Of a stretch of DNA of 64,000 nt, positions 1 to 7,684 are shown piece by piece. Each line of letters opens with the position of its first letter. The stretch's first letter is position 1. Location: positions 186,001 through 250,000 of the forward strand of contig NZ_JAQZAT010000005.1 in assembly GCF_028736925.1 (NCBI RefSeq), in the 5' to 3' direction. A program made the translations under genes and the position numbers. Source of the DNA: Flavivirga sp. 57AJ16 (lineage in GTDB: Bacteria; Bacteroidota; Bacteroidia; Flavobacteriales; Flavobacteriaceae). The notes beneath the pieces are model-generated. The model was not told the DNA's origin, did not search any database, and saw only the letters and a list, made by a program, of their open reading frames with translations.

Positions 1-17
1 TATTCTCATCTTAAGAG

Positions 18-350
18 TTAAATATTAAAAGTTAAATATTAAATATTAAAAAAGTTAAAAGTTATTTCCTATTGCGCTTTGCTGTATTAATTGATTGCAA
101 CTGTAATAGCTAACAATTCTTTTCCTTCTTGTTTCAATTTTATTATTTCTTCTGATTGATCTGAGAGTATTTCTTCAAATATTTCTAACCAATAAACACT
201 TTCATCTGCTTCTTCCTCTACTATTTTTAATTTGTTTATAAAATCTGCTGTAGATTTAGGTATTTTAAAACAAAAATGCCAGCAATCTAATGCAAACTTT
301 TTTGTTCTATTCAATAATTCATTTTTCATACTACAACTTTTAATATTTAA
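18..350. repeat. 16-bp inverted repeats flanking the four-helix gene
   Basis: The 16-base sequence at 18-33 (TTAAATATTAAAAGTT) is the exact reverse complement of 335-350. The two arms enclose the small four-helix-bundle gene and nothing else. The right arm overlaps the hisH stop codon. The left arm runs on into more low-complexity TTAAATATT/AAAGTTAAAAGTT copies up to about position 62. This may be a dispersed intergenic repeat or the ends of an inserted unit. AT-richness makes chance matches easier, so the mobile reading is only an inference. Confidence 0.6.
87..329 (-). CDS. Four-helix-bundle protein (S23/IVS family), internally shortened
   Basis: Small protein of 80 residues. Its start (residues 1-25, with KKFALDCWHFCFKIPKS) and its middle (TADFINKLKIVEEEADES) fit the four helix bundle family related to 23S rRNA intervening-sequence proteins, whose function is unclear. 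Family members are usually about 115-125 residues. From memory of the family, IPKS is normally followed by a stretch like NxYxNQLIRSSSSVGANYRAACRAKS before the TADFINKLK part. Here the two pieces join directly at KS, so roughly 35 residues, most of helix 2, seem to be missing in frame. It lies 17 bp after hisH in the his operon, an unusual neighbour, and is enclosed by 16-bp inverted repeats. It may be a non-functional remnant that kept its frame. Confidence 0.7.
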   Translation of the reverse strand: MKNELLNRTKKFALDCWHFCFKIPKSTADFINKLKIVEEEADESVYWLEIFEEILSDQSEEIIKLKQEGKELLAITVAIN

Positions 351-940
351 TTTTTCACTTCTAACTTTAAAAAGTTCTCTAATATCTTAGCGCCTGCTAA
401 ACTACTCTTTTCTGGGTGAAATTGCACACCATAAAAATTATTGTGTTGTAATGCCGAGGCATAATTAATACCATAATCTGTTTTTGCTATGGTTTCATCA
501 CAGTGTTCGGCATAGTAGCTATGTACCAAATACATATATTCACTTTCTTTAATTCCAGAAAATAAATCGGATTTTAAGTCTTTTATAACATTCCATCCCA
601 TTTGTGGTACTTTTACATCGTTGGCAAAACGCTTTACCTTTGTTTTAAATATACCAAGCCCTTTGGTGTTTCCCTCTTCGGTGGATTCGCATAGTAATTG
701 CATCCCCAAACAGATCCCTAATACGGGTTGTTTTAAAGTGGGGATGAGCTTATCCAATCCGCTACTTTTTAGCATGGTCATGGCCGTACTTGCTTCTCCC
801 ACCCCTGGGAAAATAATTTTGTCTGCCGCTATAATTTCTTCTGGATTATTTGATAGAACAGCATCAATTCCTAGTCGTTTAAAAGCAAATTGAATACTTT
901 TAATGTTCCCAGCGCCGTAATTTATAATTACTAACTTCAT
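347..940 (-). CDS. hisH: Imidazole glycerol phosphate synthase, glutaminase subunit HisH
   Basis: Class I glutamine amidotransferase that releases ammonia from glutamine and passes it to HisF in histidine synthesis. The 197-residue protein has normal family length. It starts MKLVIINYGAGN, as HisH proteins do. The nucleophile is Cys77 in the nucleophile-elbow sequence GICLGMQLL, and the His/Glu pair is in VQFHPEKS (His175, Glu177). It lies downstream of hisB on the same strand, with a 277-bp gap enlarged by a tandem duplication. HisF and HisA are not visible and probably lie beyond the left edge of the window. Confidence 0.95.
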   Translation of the reverse strand: MKLVIINYGAGNIKSIQFAFKRLGIDAVLSNNPEEIIAADKIIFPGVGEASTAMTMLKSSGLDKLIPTLKQPVLGICLGMQLLCESTEEGNTKGLGIFKTKVKRFANDVKVPQMGWNVIKDLKSDLFSGIKESEYMYLVHSYYAEHCDETIAKTDYGINYASALQHNNFYGVQFHPEKSSLAGAKILENFLKLEVKN

Positions 941-942
941 TT

Positions 943-1354
943 GATTTTTGAATTATGATTTACGAATTACGATTTGTGAATTTGTAAATCGTAACCCTGA
1001 ATTCCTAAATTTCATAATATTCCTTTTGTACTTGGCAAGATCATTTTCTCAACATCTCGCTTTACAGCCATCTTTATAGCTTTTGCAAATGCTTTAAAAA
1101 TAGCCTCGATTTTATGATGTTCGTTTTGTCCTTCTGCTTTAATGTTTAGATTTTTGAATTATGATTTACGAATTACGATCTGTGAATTTGTAAATCGTAA
1201 CCCTGAATTCCTAAATTTCATAACATTCCTTTTGTGCTTGGCAAGATCATTTTCTCAACATCTCGCTTTATAGCCATCTTTATAGCTTTTGCAAATGCTT
1301 TAAAAATAGCCTCGATTTTATGATGCTCGTTTTGTCCTTCTGCTTTAATGTTTA
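943..1354. repeat. 206-bp direct tandem duplication of the hisB 3' end and spacer
   Basis: Positions 943-1148 and 1149-1354 are two head-to-tail copies of 206 bp. I count five differences, all transitions. Each copy holds the last 45 or so codons of hisB plus the spacer that leads to the next gene. The right copy is part of the intact hisB; the left is a leftover. Two of the differences inside the leftover coding part are synonymous and two change I to V and M to I. The spacer contains a GATTTAC/GTAAATC inverted repeat (957-990 in the left copy). Confidence 0.95.
1012..1148 (-). pseudogene. Duplicated 3' fragment of hisB
   Basis: Read on the minus strand, this left copy encodes the terminal part of the IGP dehydratase domain ([15 protein letters not shown] to the end, final residues KGIL) and a TGA stop. 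It has no start codon or RBS of its own, so it should not be translated except as a short 3' relic between hisB and hisH. It arose by the 206-bp tandem duplication. Confidence 0.85.
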
Positions 1355-2351
1355 AATTACATTTAGCACCGTCTGTAAACGATTTAAAGAAATGATAAAA
1401 CATTTCGGTTGGCATTTTTCCAATCATCTCCCGTTTAAAGTCAGCTTCCCAAACAAGCCAATTTCTTCCGCCAAAATCAATAGCAGCTTGTGCATAGCAA
1501 TCGTCCATAGGCAAGCAAAACCCATAGCGTTCTATTCCTAATTTATTGCCCAAAGCCGTATTAAACAATTCTCCTAGGGCAATAGCTGTATCCTCAATAG
1601 TATGGTGTTCATCGACTTCTAAATCGCCTTCTACTTTTATATTTAAATCCAATTGTCCGTGGCGGGCAATTTGATCTAACATATGGTCAAAAAAAGCAAG
1701 ACCAGTATCGATATTGCTTTTTCCTGTGCCATCTAGGTTCACTTTTATGGCAATCTTTGTCTCATTAGTGTTTCTAATAATTTCCCCTGTACGGGCATTT
1801 GTTTTTAAAAAGGTATAGATCGCTTCCCAATCATTGCTCTCTAAGGCAATATATGCATCCAAGAGTTCTCTTTTTACAGTGATTTCATCGGTTCCCAAAT
1901 GGGTCTCATCGTTTATAAAAATACCTTTGGCCCCTAAGTTTTTTGCTAACTCAATGTCTGTAAGCCTATCCCCTATTACAAATGAATTTTCTAAGTCGTA
2001 ATTATCAGAAAAATATTTTGTTAGTAGGCCCGTATTCGGTTTTCTTGTTGGCGCATTGTCCTTTGCAAAAGTTCTGTCGATAAATTGTTCTTTAAAAACA
2101 ATGCCTTGATCTTCAAAACATTTAATAATAAAATTATGGATAGGCCAAAAATCACTTTCTGGAAATGCTTCTGTTCCCAAGCCATCTTGATTAGTGACCA
2201 TCACAATTTCATAATCCAGTTCTTTAGCTATTTTACCTAGATATTGAAACACTTTAGGGTAAAACTCTAATTTTTCAAGCGAATCGATTTGCTCATCTGC
2301 AGGCTCTTTGATAATGGTTCCGTCGCGATCTATAAATAGTACTTTTTTCAT
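1218..2351 (-). CDS. hisB: Bifunctional histidinol-phosphatase / imidazoleglycerol-phosphate dehydratase HisB
   Basis: Fusion enzyme for two histidine steps: dehydration of imidazoleglycerol phosphate and dephosphorylation of histidinol phosphate. The N-terminal half (about residues 1-165) is a HAD phosphatase with the DxD motif in FIDRDGTII and a later [10 protein letters not shown] acid motif. The C-terminal half (about 185-377) is the dehydratase with the metal-binding repeats [13 protein letters not shown] and [11 protein letters not shown]. At 377 residues it is close to the usual length of the fused form. Its 3' end is the source of the duplication that separates it from hisH. Between hisC and hisB are two inverted palindromic repeats. 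Confidence 0.96.
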   Translation of the reverse strand: MKKVLFIDRDGTIIKEPADEQIDSLEKLEFYPKVFQYLGKIAKELDYEIVMVTNQDGLGTEAFPESDFWPIHNFIIKCFEDQGIVFKEQFIDRTFAKDNAPTRKPNTGLLTKYFSDNYDLENSFVIGDRLTDIELAKNLGAKGIFINDETHLGTDEITVKRELLDAYIALESNDWEAIYTFLKTNARTGEIIRNTNETKIAIKVNLDGTGKSNIDTGLAFFDHMLDQIARHGQLDLNIKVEGDLEVDEHHTIEDTAIALGELFNTALGNKLGIERYGFCLPMDDCYAQAAIDFGGRNWLVWEADFKREMIGKMPTEMFYHFFKSFTDGAKCNLNIKAEGQNEHHKIEAIFKAFAKAIKMAIKRDVEKMILPSTKGML

Positions 2352-2358
2352 GTTTTTT

Positions 2359-2430
2359 ATTCCTGCGAAGGCAGGAATCTTTTTAATTTAAACTTAAATT
2401 TTCTATAGTGGATTCCTGCCTTCGCAGGAA
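2359..2430. repeat. Pair of REP-like palindromes (TTCCTGCGAAGGCAGGAA)
   Basis: One palindromic unit lies at 2359-2378 (ATTCCTGCGAAGGCAGGAAT) and a second, in opposite orientation, at 2411-2430 (GATTCCTGCCTTCGCAGGAA). Each can form a 7-bp hairpin, and the two can also pair with each other over about 18 bp. A third related copy is at 3558-3580. This type of repeat is widespread in bacterial intergenic DNA. Confidence 0.85.
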
Positions 2431-2461
2431 AGACAATCTACTTTCTATTCTATTTAAAAGC

Positions 2462-2480
2462 TCCTGAAACTAGTTCAGGA
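2462..2480. repeat. Small palindrome overlapping the hisC stop
   Basis: TCCTGAAACTAGTTCAGGA is a near-perfect palindrome. It contains the hisC stop codon, so the last two residues of HisC (KS) come from the repeat. The CTGAA...TTCAG core recurs at 26419-26440 and, in degenerate form, near 30731. Confidence 0.7.
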
Positions 2481-3536
2481 TTTCGATATGGATAAAAGTT
2501 CCTTTATCAATATCTCATTCTCCTCTTTTGTCCCAACAGTCAATCTTAAACAATTTTCACAACCTGGTTGTGTGGTTCTGTTTCTTATAACAATACCTTG
2601 ATCTATAAGTTGATCGTAACGTTTTGTTGCATCATCTACTTTCACTAAAACAAAGTTGGCATCAGACGGGTAAATTTTTGAAATAAAACCAATAGTATCC
2701 AGCTTTGAAATTAAAAGGGCACGTTCTTTTAAAATAGTATCGATTTGACTTGCTGCTAAATTCTTTATGCTCAATTGTTGAATAGCTTTTAGTTGCGTTA
2801 GCTCATTAACATTATACGGTGGCTTTATGCTGTTTAATAATGAAATAATCTCGGTTGATGCATAACAGACGCCTAGTCTAATCCCTGCCATGCCATACGC
2901 TTTAGATAGGGTTTGAGTGACTATTAAATTAGGGAATTCTTCTAAGCGATCTATCCAACTTCTTTCTGTTGAAAAATCAATATAGGCTTCATCAATGACA
3001 ACAATGCCTTTAAATTTATTTAATAATTCTTCAATGGATCGACTTGAAAAACTGTTGCCCGTCGGATTATTTGGCGAACATAGGAAAAGGATTTTACTGT
3101 TATGATCTACTGCATTTAATATAGCTTCAACTTGTGGTTGAAAACTGTTTGATAATTGCACTTCTTTGATGCCTATAGCGTTAATATTAGCCAAAACACT
3201 ATACATACCATACGTTGGAGGTAATATGATGATATTGTCGTTGTTTGGCTCGCAAAAGACCCTAAAGATAAGATCCAATACTTCATCACTTCCATTGCCC
3301 AAAAGCATGTTTTTCGAACTCACATTTTTGATTTCGGAAAGTATCGCTTTTACGCCTCCTTGTTGAGGGTCTGGATAACGGTTCACCCCATTGTCGAACG
3401 GGTTTTCATTGGCGTCCAAAAACACCATAGCACCGTTAGTGCCTTTAAACTCATCTCTTGCGGATGAATAAGGCTTTAATGTTTTTATGGTTGGCCTTAC
3501 TAGGCTGTCTATGTTGAAATTTGTTTTCATTTTCAT
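2475..3536 (-). CDS. hisC: Histidinol-phosphate aminotransferase HisC
   Basis: PLP-dependent fold type I aminotransferase that converts imidazole acetol phosphate and glutamate to histidinol phosphate. The protein has 353 residues, the family norm. Visible motifs are the N-terminal LDANENPF, NRYPDPQQ, the cofactor-binding GNGSDEVLDL and SPNNPTGN segments, the DEAYIDF aspartate/tyrosine pair, and the lysine region TQTLSKAYGMAGIRLG with the Schiff-base Lys in SKAYG. It is the third gene of the operon, 14 bp after hisD, and its stop codon lies inside a small palindromic repeat. Confidence 0.95.
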   Translation of the reverse strand: MKMKTNFNIDSLVRPTIKTLKPYSSARDEFKGTNGAMVFLDANENPFDNGVNRYPDPQQGGVKAILSEIKNVSSKNMLLGNGSDEVLDLIFRVFCEPNNDNIIILPPTYGMYSVLANINAIGIKEVQLSNSFQPQVEAILNAVDHNSKILFLCSPNNPTGNSFSSRSIEELLNKFKGIVVIDEAYIDFSTERSWIDRLEEFPNLIVTQTLSKAYGMAGIRLGVCYASTEIISLLNSIKPPYNVNELTQLKAIQQLSIKNLAASQIDTILKERALLISKLDTIGFISKIYPSDANFVLVKVDDATKRYDQLIDQGIVIRNRTTQPGCENCLRLTVGTKEENEILIKELLSISKS

Positions 3537-3550
3537 TTTTAGGGCTAAAT

Positions 3551-4855
3551 TTATGAGATTCCTGCTTTCGCAGGAATGATATCTTTTAACCTAATGGATA
3601 CAGCATTTTTGTGCGCTTGTAAACCCTCTGCTTCTGCCATTAATTCTATGGTTTCTCCTATATTCAACAAACCTTCTTTTGATATTTTTTGGAAGGTCAT
3701 GCTTTTTAAAAAACTATCTAAGTTTACTCCAGAATAGGCTTTTGAAAATCCATTGGTAGGTAAGGTATGATTTGTTCCTGAAGCATAATCTCCTGCACTT
3801 TCGGGCGTATAATCCCCTATAAAAACAGAACCTGCGTTTGCTATGCCATTTATATAGAATTCTTCATTTTTAGTACAGATAATAAAATGTTCTGGACCAT
3901 ATTCATTAATCAAATCAAGTGCAGACCCATCATTTTCCATATAGATTAGCTTAGAGTTAGCAATAGCTTTTTTAGCAATAGCCTGTCTTGGTAATGCTTT
4001 AATTTGCCTTTCAATCTCTTCAGAAACCAAGTTGATTAATTTTTTAGATGTCGATACTAAAATAACCTGGCTATCGGCACCGTGCTCTGCTTGACTTAAT
4101 AAATCTGAAGCAATATAAGATGCGTTGGCGCCATCATCGGCAACGACCAATAATTCACTTGGTCCTGCTGGCATATCAATGGCTACCCCAAATTTTGTAG
4201 CAAGTTGTTTTGCCACGGTTACAAATTGGTTTCCCGGTCCGAAAATTTTATAAACTTGCGGGATGGTCTCCGTTCCAAACGTTAGACCAGCTATAGCTTG
4301 AATGCCACCAACTTTAATGATTTTTGTAACGCCACAAAGTTGTGCTGCAAAAAGAATTTCTGGCGCTAGTTCTCCTGCTTTATTAGGAGGTGAGCATAAT
4401 ACAATCTCTTTACAACCTGCAATCTGTGCTGGAATGGCTAACATTAAAACGGTCGAAAACAAAGGTGCAGTACCACCAGGGATGTAGAGTCCTATTTTTT
4501 CAATGGGTCGCTTTTCTTGCCAGCACTGTACCCCGTTTGTAGTTTCAATGTCTACTTTAGATGTTCTTTGTGCCAAATGAAATGCTTCAATGTTTTGCTT
4601 GGCTTTTTTAATAGCGTTTTGAAGTTTTTCCGGAACACTTTCTAGAGCCTTTTGAACAGCTGCTTCTGTAACGATATGGGATTGTAAATCGATCCCATCA
4701 AAACGTGCTGTGTATTTATTTATAGCGGTATCACCATTTTTAACAACATCATTAAAAATGGTGCTTACCGTACTTTCCATGTCATCAATGGTTTGCGTTG
4801 GTCGTTTTAAAACCTGCGACCAACTTTCTTTATTTGGATTATCTATGATTTGCAT
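3551..4855 (-). CDS. hisD: Histidinol dehydrogenase HisD with repeat-derived C-terminus
   Basis: NAD-dependent four-electron oxidation of histidinol to histidine, the last step of the pathway. The 434-residue protein carries the typical IGLYIPGGTAPLFSTVLMLAIPA, KVGGIQAIAGLTFG, FGPGNQFV and DMPAGPSELLVVAD stretches, the SQAEHGADSQ zinc/catalytic region and the GPEHFI motif with the catalytic Glu-His. The last residues IIPAKAGIS are encoded by a palindromic REP-like repeat (3558-3580), so the natural end was probably altered by repeat insertion. It follows hisG after a 63-bp spacer that contains another repeat. Confidence 0.96.
   Translation of the reverse strand: MQIIDNPNKESWSQVLKRPTQTIDDMESTVSTIFNDVVKNGDTAINKYTARFDGIDLQSHIVTEAAVQKALESVPEKLQNAIKKAKQNIEAFHLAQRTSKVDIETTNGVQCWQEKRPIEKIGLYIPGGTAPLFSTVLMLAIPAQIAGCKEIVLCSPPNKAGELAPEILFAAQLCGVTKIIKVGGIQAIAGLTFGTETIPQVYKIFGPGNQFVTVAKQLATKFGVAIDMPAGPSELLVVADDGANASYIASDLLSQAEHGADSQVILVSTSKKLINLVSEEIERQIKALPRQAIAKKAIANSKLIYMENDGSALDLINEYGPEHFIICTKNEEFYINGIANAGSVFIGDYTPESAGDYASGTNHTLPTNGFSKAYSGVNLDSFLKSMTFQKISKEGLLNIGETIELMAEAEGLQAHKNAVSIRLKDIIPAKAGIS
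3558..3580. repeat. REP-like palindrome inside the hisD 3' end
   Basis: ATTCCTGCTTTCGCAGGAAT is the same repeat type as the pair at 2359-2430, with one stem change. It lies inside hisD in frame and is translated as IPAKAGI, a peptide often seen at protein ends where such repeats have run into genes. Confidence 0.85.
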
Positions 4856-4874
4856 ATTCGTATCATTTTAAAGG

Positions 4875-4919
4875 ATACTGAAACGTACTTCGATTCCGCT
4901 CAGTACAAGAGTTCAGTAT
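4875..4919. repeat. Palindromic repeat between hisG and hisD
   Basis: Outer arms ATACTGAA (4875-4882) and TTCAGTAT (4912-4919) enclose an inner GTAC...GTAC hairpin with the sequence TACTTCGATTCCGCTCAGTAC. A closely similar core (TACTTCGACTACGCTCAGTACA) occurs at about 6683-6704, so this is a dispersed repeat family. Its right arm touches the hisG stop codon. Confidence 0.75.
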
Positions 4920-5776
4920 TAAAGCACCATTTTTTCAATAGGACAGACCAAAATGCCTTGTGCACCATTAGCTTTTAATTCATCAATAACATCCCAAAAC
5001 TCATTTTTGCTTATAACAGAGTGAACAGAACTCCAGCCTTCTTGTGCTAAAGGTAAAACCGTTGGGCTTTTCATGCCCGGTAATACATTAATAATGGCCT
5101 GGATTTTCTCGTTAGGGGCATTCAATAAAATATACTTTGATTGACGTCCTTTTAATACGGATTGAATTCTAAACTGAATTTTATCAAGAATGGCCTGTTT
5201 ATCTGCACTAAGAAGCGGAGAAACAGCTAACACAGCTTCGGATTTAAGAATGGTTTCTACTTCTTTTAAGTTATTTTTAAACAAGGTACTTCCGCTAGAA
5301 ACGATATCACAAATGGCATCTGCTAAGCCTATGTTTGGCGCTATTTCCACAGAACCATTAATAATGTGAAGGTTCGCAGAAATATGATTCTTTTTCAAAT
5401 AACTTTTAACGGTATTTGGATAGGATGTCGCAATACGTTTTCCTTCTAAGTCCTGAATGCCTTTGTAATCAACCGATTTTGGTACAGCGATACAAACCCT
5501 ACAGGTAGAAAAGCCCAATTTTTCGGCTACGCTAATGTCATTACCTTTTTCGATCAGAACATTTTCACCTATAATCGCTGCGTCTACTACGCCATCTTTA
5601 AGGTATTGCGGGATGTCCCCATTTCTTAAGTAAAATACCTCTACTGGAAAATTTCTGGCTGCTGCTTTTAATTGATCCTTTCCATTATCGATAGAAATAC
5701 CGATGTCTTTTAAAATTTTCATCGAGTCTTCGTTTAAACGCCCCGACTTTTGTACTGCAATTCTTAGTTTACTCAT
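4919..5776 (-). CDS. hisG: ATP phosphoribosyltransferase HisG (long form)
   Basis: First enzyme of histidine synthesis: joins ATP and PRPP to phosphoribosyl-ATP, and is normally feedback-inhibited by histidine. From the ATG at 5776 the protein has 285 residues, the length of the long, HisZ-independent form with a C-terminal ACT-like regulatory domain. The start MSKLRIAVQKSGRL matches the family. Other marks are GENVLIEKG and the PRPP-binding region DIVSSGSTLFKNNL. A reading frame extends nine codons upstream to a TTG at 5803, but those residues (MFQTHKKNK) look like leader sequence. First gene of the operon, preceded by the attenuator. Confidence 0.95.
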   Translation of the reverse strand: MSKLRIAVQKSGRLNEDSMKILKDIGISIDNGKDQLKAAARNFPVEVFYLRNGDIPQYLKDGVVDAAIIGENVLIEKGNDISVAEKLGFSTCRVCIAVPKSVDYKGIQDLEGKRIATSYPNTVKSYLKKNHISANLHIINGSVEIAPNIGLADAICDIVSSGSTLFKNNLKEVETILKSEAVLAVSPLLSADKQAILDKIQFRIQSVLKGRQSKYILLNAPNEKIQAIINVLPGMKSPTVLPLAQEGWSSVHSVISKNEFWDVIDELKANGAQGILVCPIEKMVL

Positions 5777-5826
5777 TTTGTTTTTTTTATGAGTTTGAAA
5801 CAATCATTTGGAGTTAAAAATCAAAA

Positions 5827-5855
5827 AAACCCGTTTGATTGTCTCAAACGGGTTT
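5827..5855 (-). terminator. Attenuator terminator hairpin of the his operon
   Basis: On the minus strand AAACCCGTTTGA pairs perfectly with TCAAACGGGTTT across a 5-base loop, and is followed by a run of T (GGGTTTTTTT). This is a factor-independent terminator 51 bp before the hisG start. It lies in the leader rather than after a gene, so it should act as an attenuator. Confidence 0.88.
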
Positions 5856-5900
5856 AAAAATATGTTGCTTTTATTCAATACATTTTCAGTTCGCTTGAGA
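5842..5900 (-). promoter_or_regulatory. Antiterminator pairing of the his attenuator
   Basis: In the minus-strand RNA, UCUCAAGCG (complement of 5892-5900), just after the His codons of the leader peptide, can pair over 9 bp (one G-U) with CGUUUGAGA (complement of 5842-5850), the 5' arm of the terminator. A further perfect 10-bp pairing joins UUUAUUCAAU (complement of 5924-5933) with AUUGAAUAAA (complement of 5870-5879). A ribosome stalled at the His codons would leave the antiterminator free; one that reached the stop would cover it. The mechanism is inferred from the classical his attenuator. Confidence 0.7.
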
Positions 5901-5939
5901 GCAAATATGAAAATGATGATGAAATTGAATAAAGTTCAT
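5886..5939 (-). CDS. hisL: His operon leader peptide
   Basis: A 17-codon frame from ATG (5939-5937) to TGA reads MNFIQFHHHFHICSQAN. Four of five residues at positions 7-11 are histidine, far above chance. It lies between the likely promoter and the attenuator hairpin, so the arrangement is that of a his leader peptide whose translation senses charged tRNA-His. I use the symbol hisL by function; sequence identity with the enterobacterial peptide is not implied. Confidence 0.85.
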   Translation of the reverse strand: MNFIQFHHHFHICSQAN

Positions 5940-5956
5940 GTCTTGATTTATTTATG

Positions 5957-5989
5957 CAAATATCTGTAATTTATATTTATAATTCCAAA
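5957..5989 (-). promoter_or_regulatory. Possible his operon promoter
   Basis: On the minus strand a TTTG (5989-5986) is followed after 21 bp by GATATTTG (5964-5957), a 7-of-8 match in the fixed and free positions to the Bacteroidota -7 element TAnnTTTG. Initiation near 5950 would place the leader peptide start about 10 nt into the RNA. Only a motif match. Confidence 0.4.
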
Positions 5990-6084
5990 TTATAGTTAAA
6001 GATTTAATAAAATTAAATAAAACCTGTTTTTTTGCTTTTAAAATTTATCTATTTTTAAAGAATAAGCTTAAATATTAATAAATT

Positions 6085-6600
6085 ATGAAATATCCAGTCT
6101 ATTGTTTTATTATTCTTTTTTCATTTCAAAGTGCTGTTTTTGCTCAGAAAAGTGCTATGGTGATTATGGAAAAAGCTCAAGAAAAAGCTAAAAAAGAAAA
6201 TAAAAATGTGCTTATTATTTTTCATGCTTCTTGGTGTGGTTGGTGTAAAAAAATGGATGCTAATATGAATGACCTTGTTTGTAAAGATTTATTCGACAAG
6301 AGTTTCGTGACCGAACATTTAGTGATTATGGAACCAGATGCAAAAAATCATTTAGAAAATCCTGGTGCAGAGGATATGTTTAAGCAATACACAGGTGGCA
6401 AACAGACCGGGATTCCGTTTTTTTTAATTTTTAATAGCGATGGCAAGCTTATGGAAGATTCTTTTGATTCCGATAAGCAAAATATAGGCTGCCCTGCCAG
6501 TAAAAAAGAAGTTGCTGAATTTGTTAGGATATTAAAGAATACTACAAATTTAAACGATAAAGAATTGGCTGTGATTTCTAAAAAATTTACACTTAAATAA
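6085..6600 (+). CDS. Secreted thioredoxin-like protein
   Basis: 171 residues with a signal peptide at 1-21 (hydrophobic IILFSFQSAVFAQ) and a thioredoxin fold. The redox motif is CGWC in FHASWCGWCKKMD (about residues 48-54), the type found in thioredoxin_7/DUF255-like proteins rather than classical WCGPC. The later IPFFLIF segment supplies the cis-proline position. Likely a periplasmic disulfide reductase or isomerase; the partner is unknown. It stands alone, divergent from the his operon. No clear TAnnTTTG promoter was seen ahead of it. Confidence 0.8.
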   Translation: MKYPVYCFIILFSFQSAVFAQKSAMVIMEKAQEKAKKENKNVLIIFHASWCGWCKKMDANMNDLVCKDLFDKSFVTEHLVIMEPDAKNHLENPGAEDMFKQYTGGKQTGIPFFLIFNSDGKLMEDSFDSDKQNIGCPASKKEVAEFVRILKNTTNLNDKELAVISKKFTLK

Positions 6601-6671
6601 AAGCGCTTGAAAAATTGCTGAATCCCAAACTTGAGACATCTAAGAAGGCAGGCTAAAAAGCATTATATTTT

Positions 6672-6828
6672 GTCATTCAGAGTACTTCGACTACGCTCAG
6701 TACAGGCTATAGCGAAGAATCTTTAGTTTGTACAAATCAAAACATTATAGTATAAAGAGATTCTTCACAGCTTCGCTGCTACCTTCTAAACAAAATATAT
6801 TTTGTTTCTCGGTAATATTCTGAATGAC
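6672..6828. repeat. Large imperfect inverted repeat with dispersed-repeat core
   Basis: Ends GTCATTCAGA (6672-6681) and TCTGAATGAC (6819-6828) are exact inverted repeats. Inside are further complementary parts: AGCGAAGAATCTTT near 6711-6724 against AGAGATTCTTCACAGCTTCGCT near 6756-6777. The whole could fold into a long hairpin. It shares the TACTTCGACTACGCTCAGTAC core with the repeat at 4875-4919. No gene is seen between 6601 and 6859; the element lies between two convergent genes, where it may also help to end transcription. Confidence 0.75.
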
Positions 6829-6859
6829 ACTTCTTTTAGAAACTTATTACTATTATTTA

Positions 6860-7672
6860 TTAGTTTCCTAAAATAATAGGCATGCCACTATCTCCAGAAC
6901 CAATAACAACAACTTTACTATTTGGTGATTCTGATAGCTTAATAGTTGCTTCTATGCCTTTATCTTGAAGAATTTTATCTGTTAAAGAAGCACTTAAAAT
7001 ACGGTTAGCATCTGCTTTACCCTGTGCTTCAATAATTACTTTTTCTGCTTCTTTTGCAGCAGTTACCAGTCTAAATTCGTATTCTAAAGATTCTTGTTCT
7101 TGCCTTAGTTTGCGTTCAATAGCTTCTTTTATAGTGTTTGGCAAGGTAACATCCCTTACCAAGACCTCGTTTAATTGTACATATTGTTTATCGAGAATCT
7201 TTTTGGTTTCGATAAAAATTTCATCTTGAATGGCATCACGCTTACTGGAATATAATTGTTCTGGCGTATAACGACCTACAACACTACGAGCTGCACTGCG
7301 AATAGCGGGCTGTATAACACGTTGTAAATAGTTTTGTCCAAGAGATTGGTGTAAATTCCCCAAGTCTTTATATACTGGCTCATACCAAGCTGAAGCATCA
7401 ATTTGGATCTCTAGTCCATTTGAAGATAGTACTTTCATTTTTTCAAAAAGTTCTTGTTGGCGTACTTCATAAACAAATACTTTATTCCAAGGTGCTACTA
7501 CATGGAACCCTTCTCCCATTGGTGGTTCATCGATAACAACCCCTTCTCCAAAGGTTTTAAACAATACGCCTGCTTCACCAGAATCTATTGTTACAGCAGA
7601 TTTCGCTAATACTATAACAAGTATGATTGCAGCAATAATTACTGGTAGTGCAATTTTTGGTAATTTTTCCAT
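6860..7672 (-). CDS. SPFH/prohibitin-family membrane protein
   Basis: 270 residues. A single N-terminal membrane helix (about 8-27, IALPVIIAAIILVIVLAKSA) is followed by a band 7/SPFH domain (about 30-200; GEAGVLFKTFGEGVV, YLQRVIQPAIRSAARSVVGRYTPEQLYSSKRDAI, VLVRDVTLP) and a helical AKEAEKVIIEAQGKADANRIL coiled region typical of prohibitins. Such proteins form large membrane ring complexes that hold proteases or organise lipids. It is the last gene of an operon, 12 bp after the VWA gene and downstream of fabG. Confidence 0.88.
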   Translation of the reverse strand: MEKLPKIALPVIIAAIILVIVLAKSAVTIDSGEAGVLFKTFGEGVVIDEPPMGEGFHVVAPWNKVFVYEVRQQELFEKMKVLSSNGLEIQIDASAWYEPVYKDLGNLHQSLGQNYLQRVIQPAIRSAARSVVGRYTPEQLYSSKRDAIQDEIFIETKKILDKQYVQLNEVLVRDVTLPNTIKEAIERKLRQEQESLEYEFRLVTAAKEAEKVIIEAQGKADANRILSASLTDKILQDKGIEATIKLSESPNSKVVVIGSGDSGMPIILGN

Positions 7673-7684
7673 TATTATTTTAAT

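Noticed and set aside
5777-5803. Nine-codon extension of HisG from a TTG
   Set aside because: The residues look like leader sequence and HisG proteins start at the MSKLRIAVQKSGRL segment.
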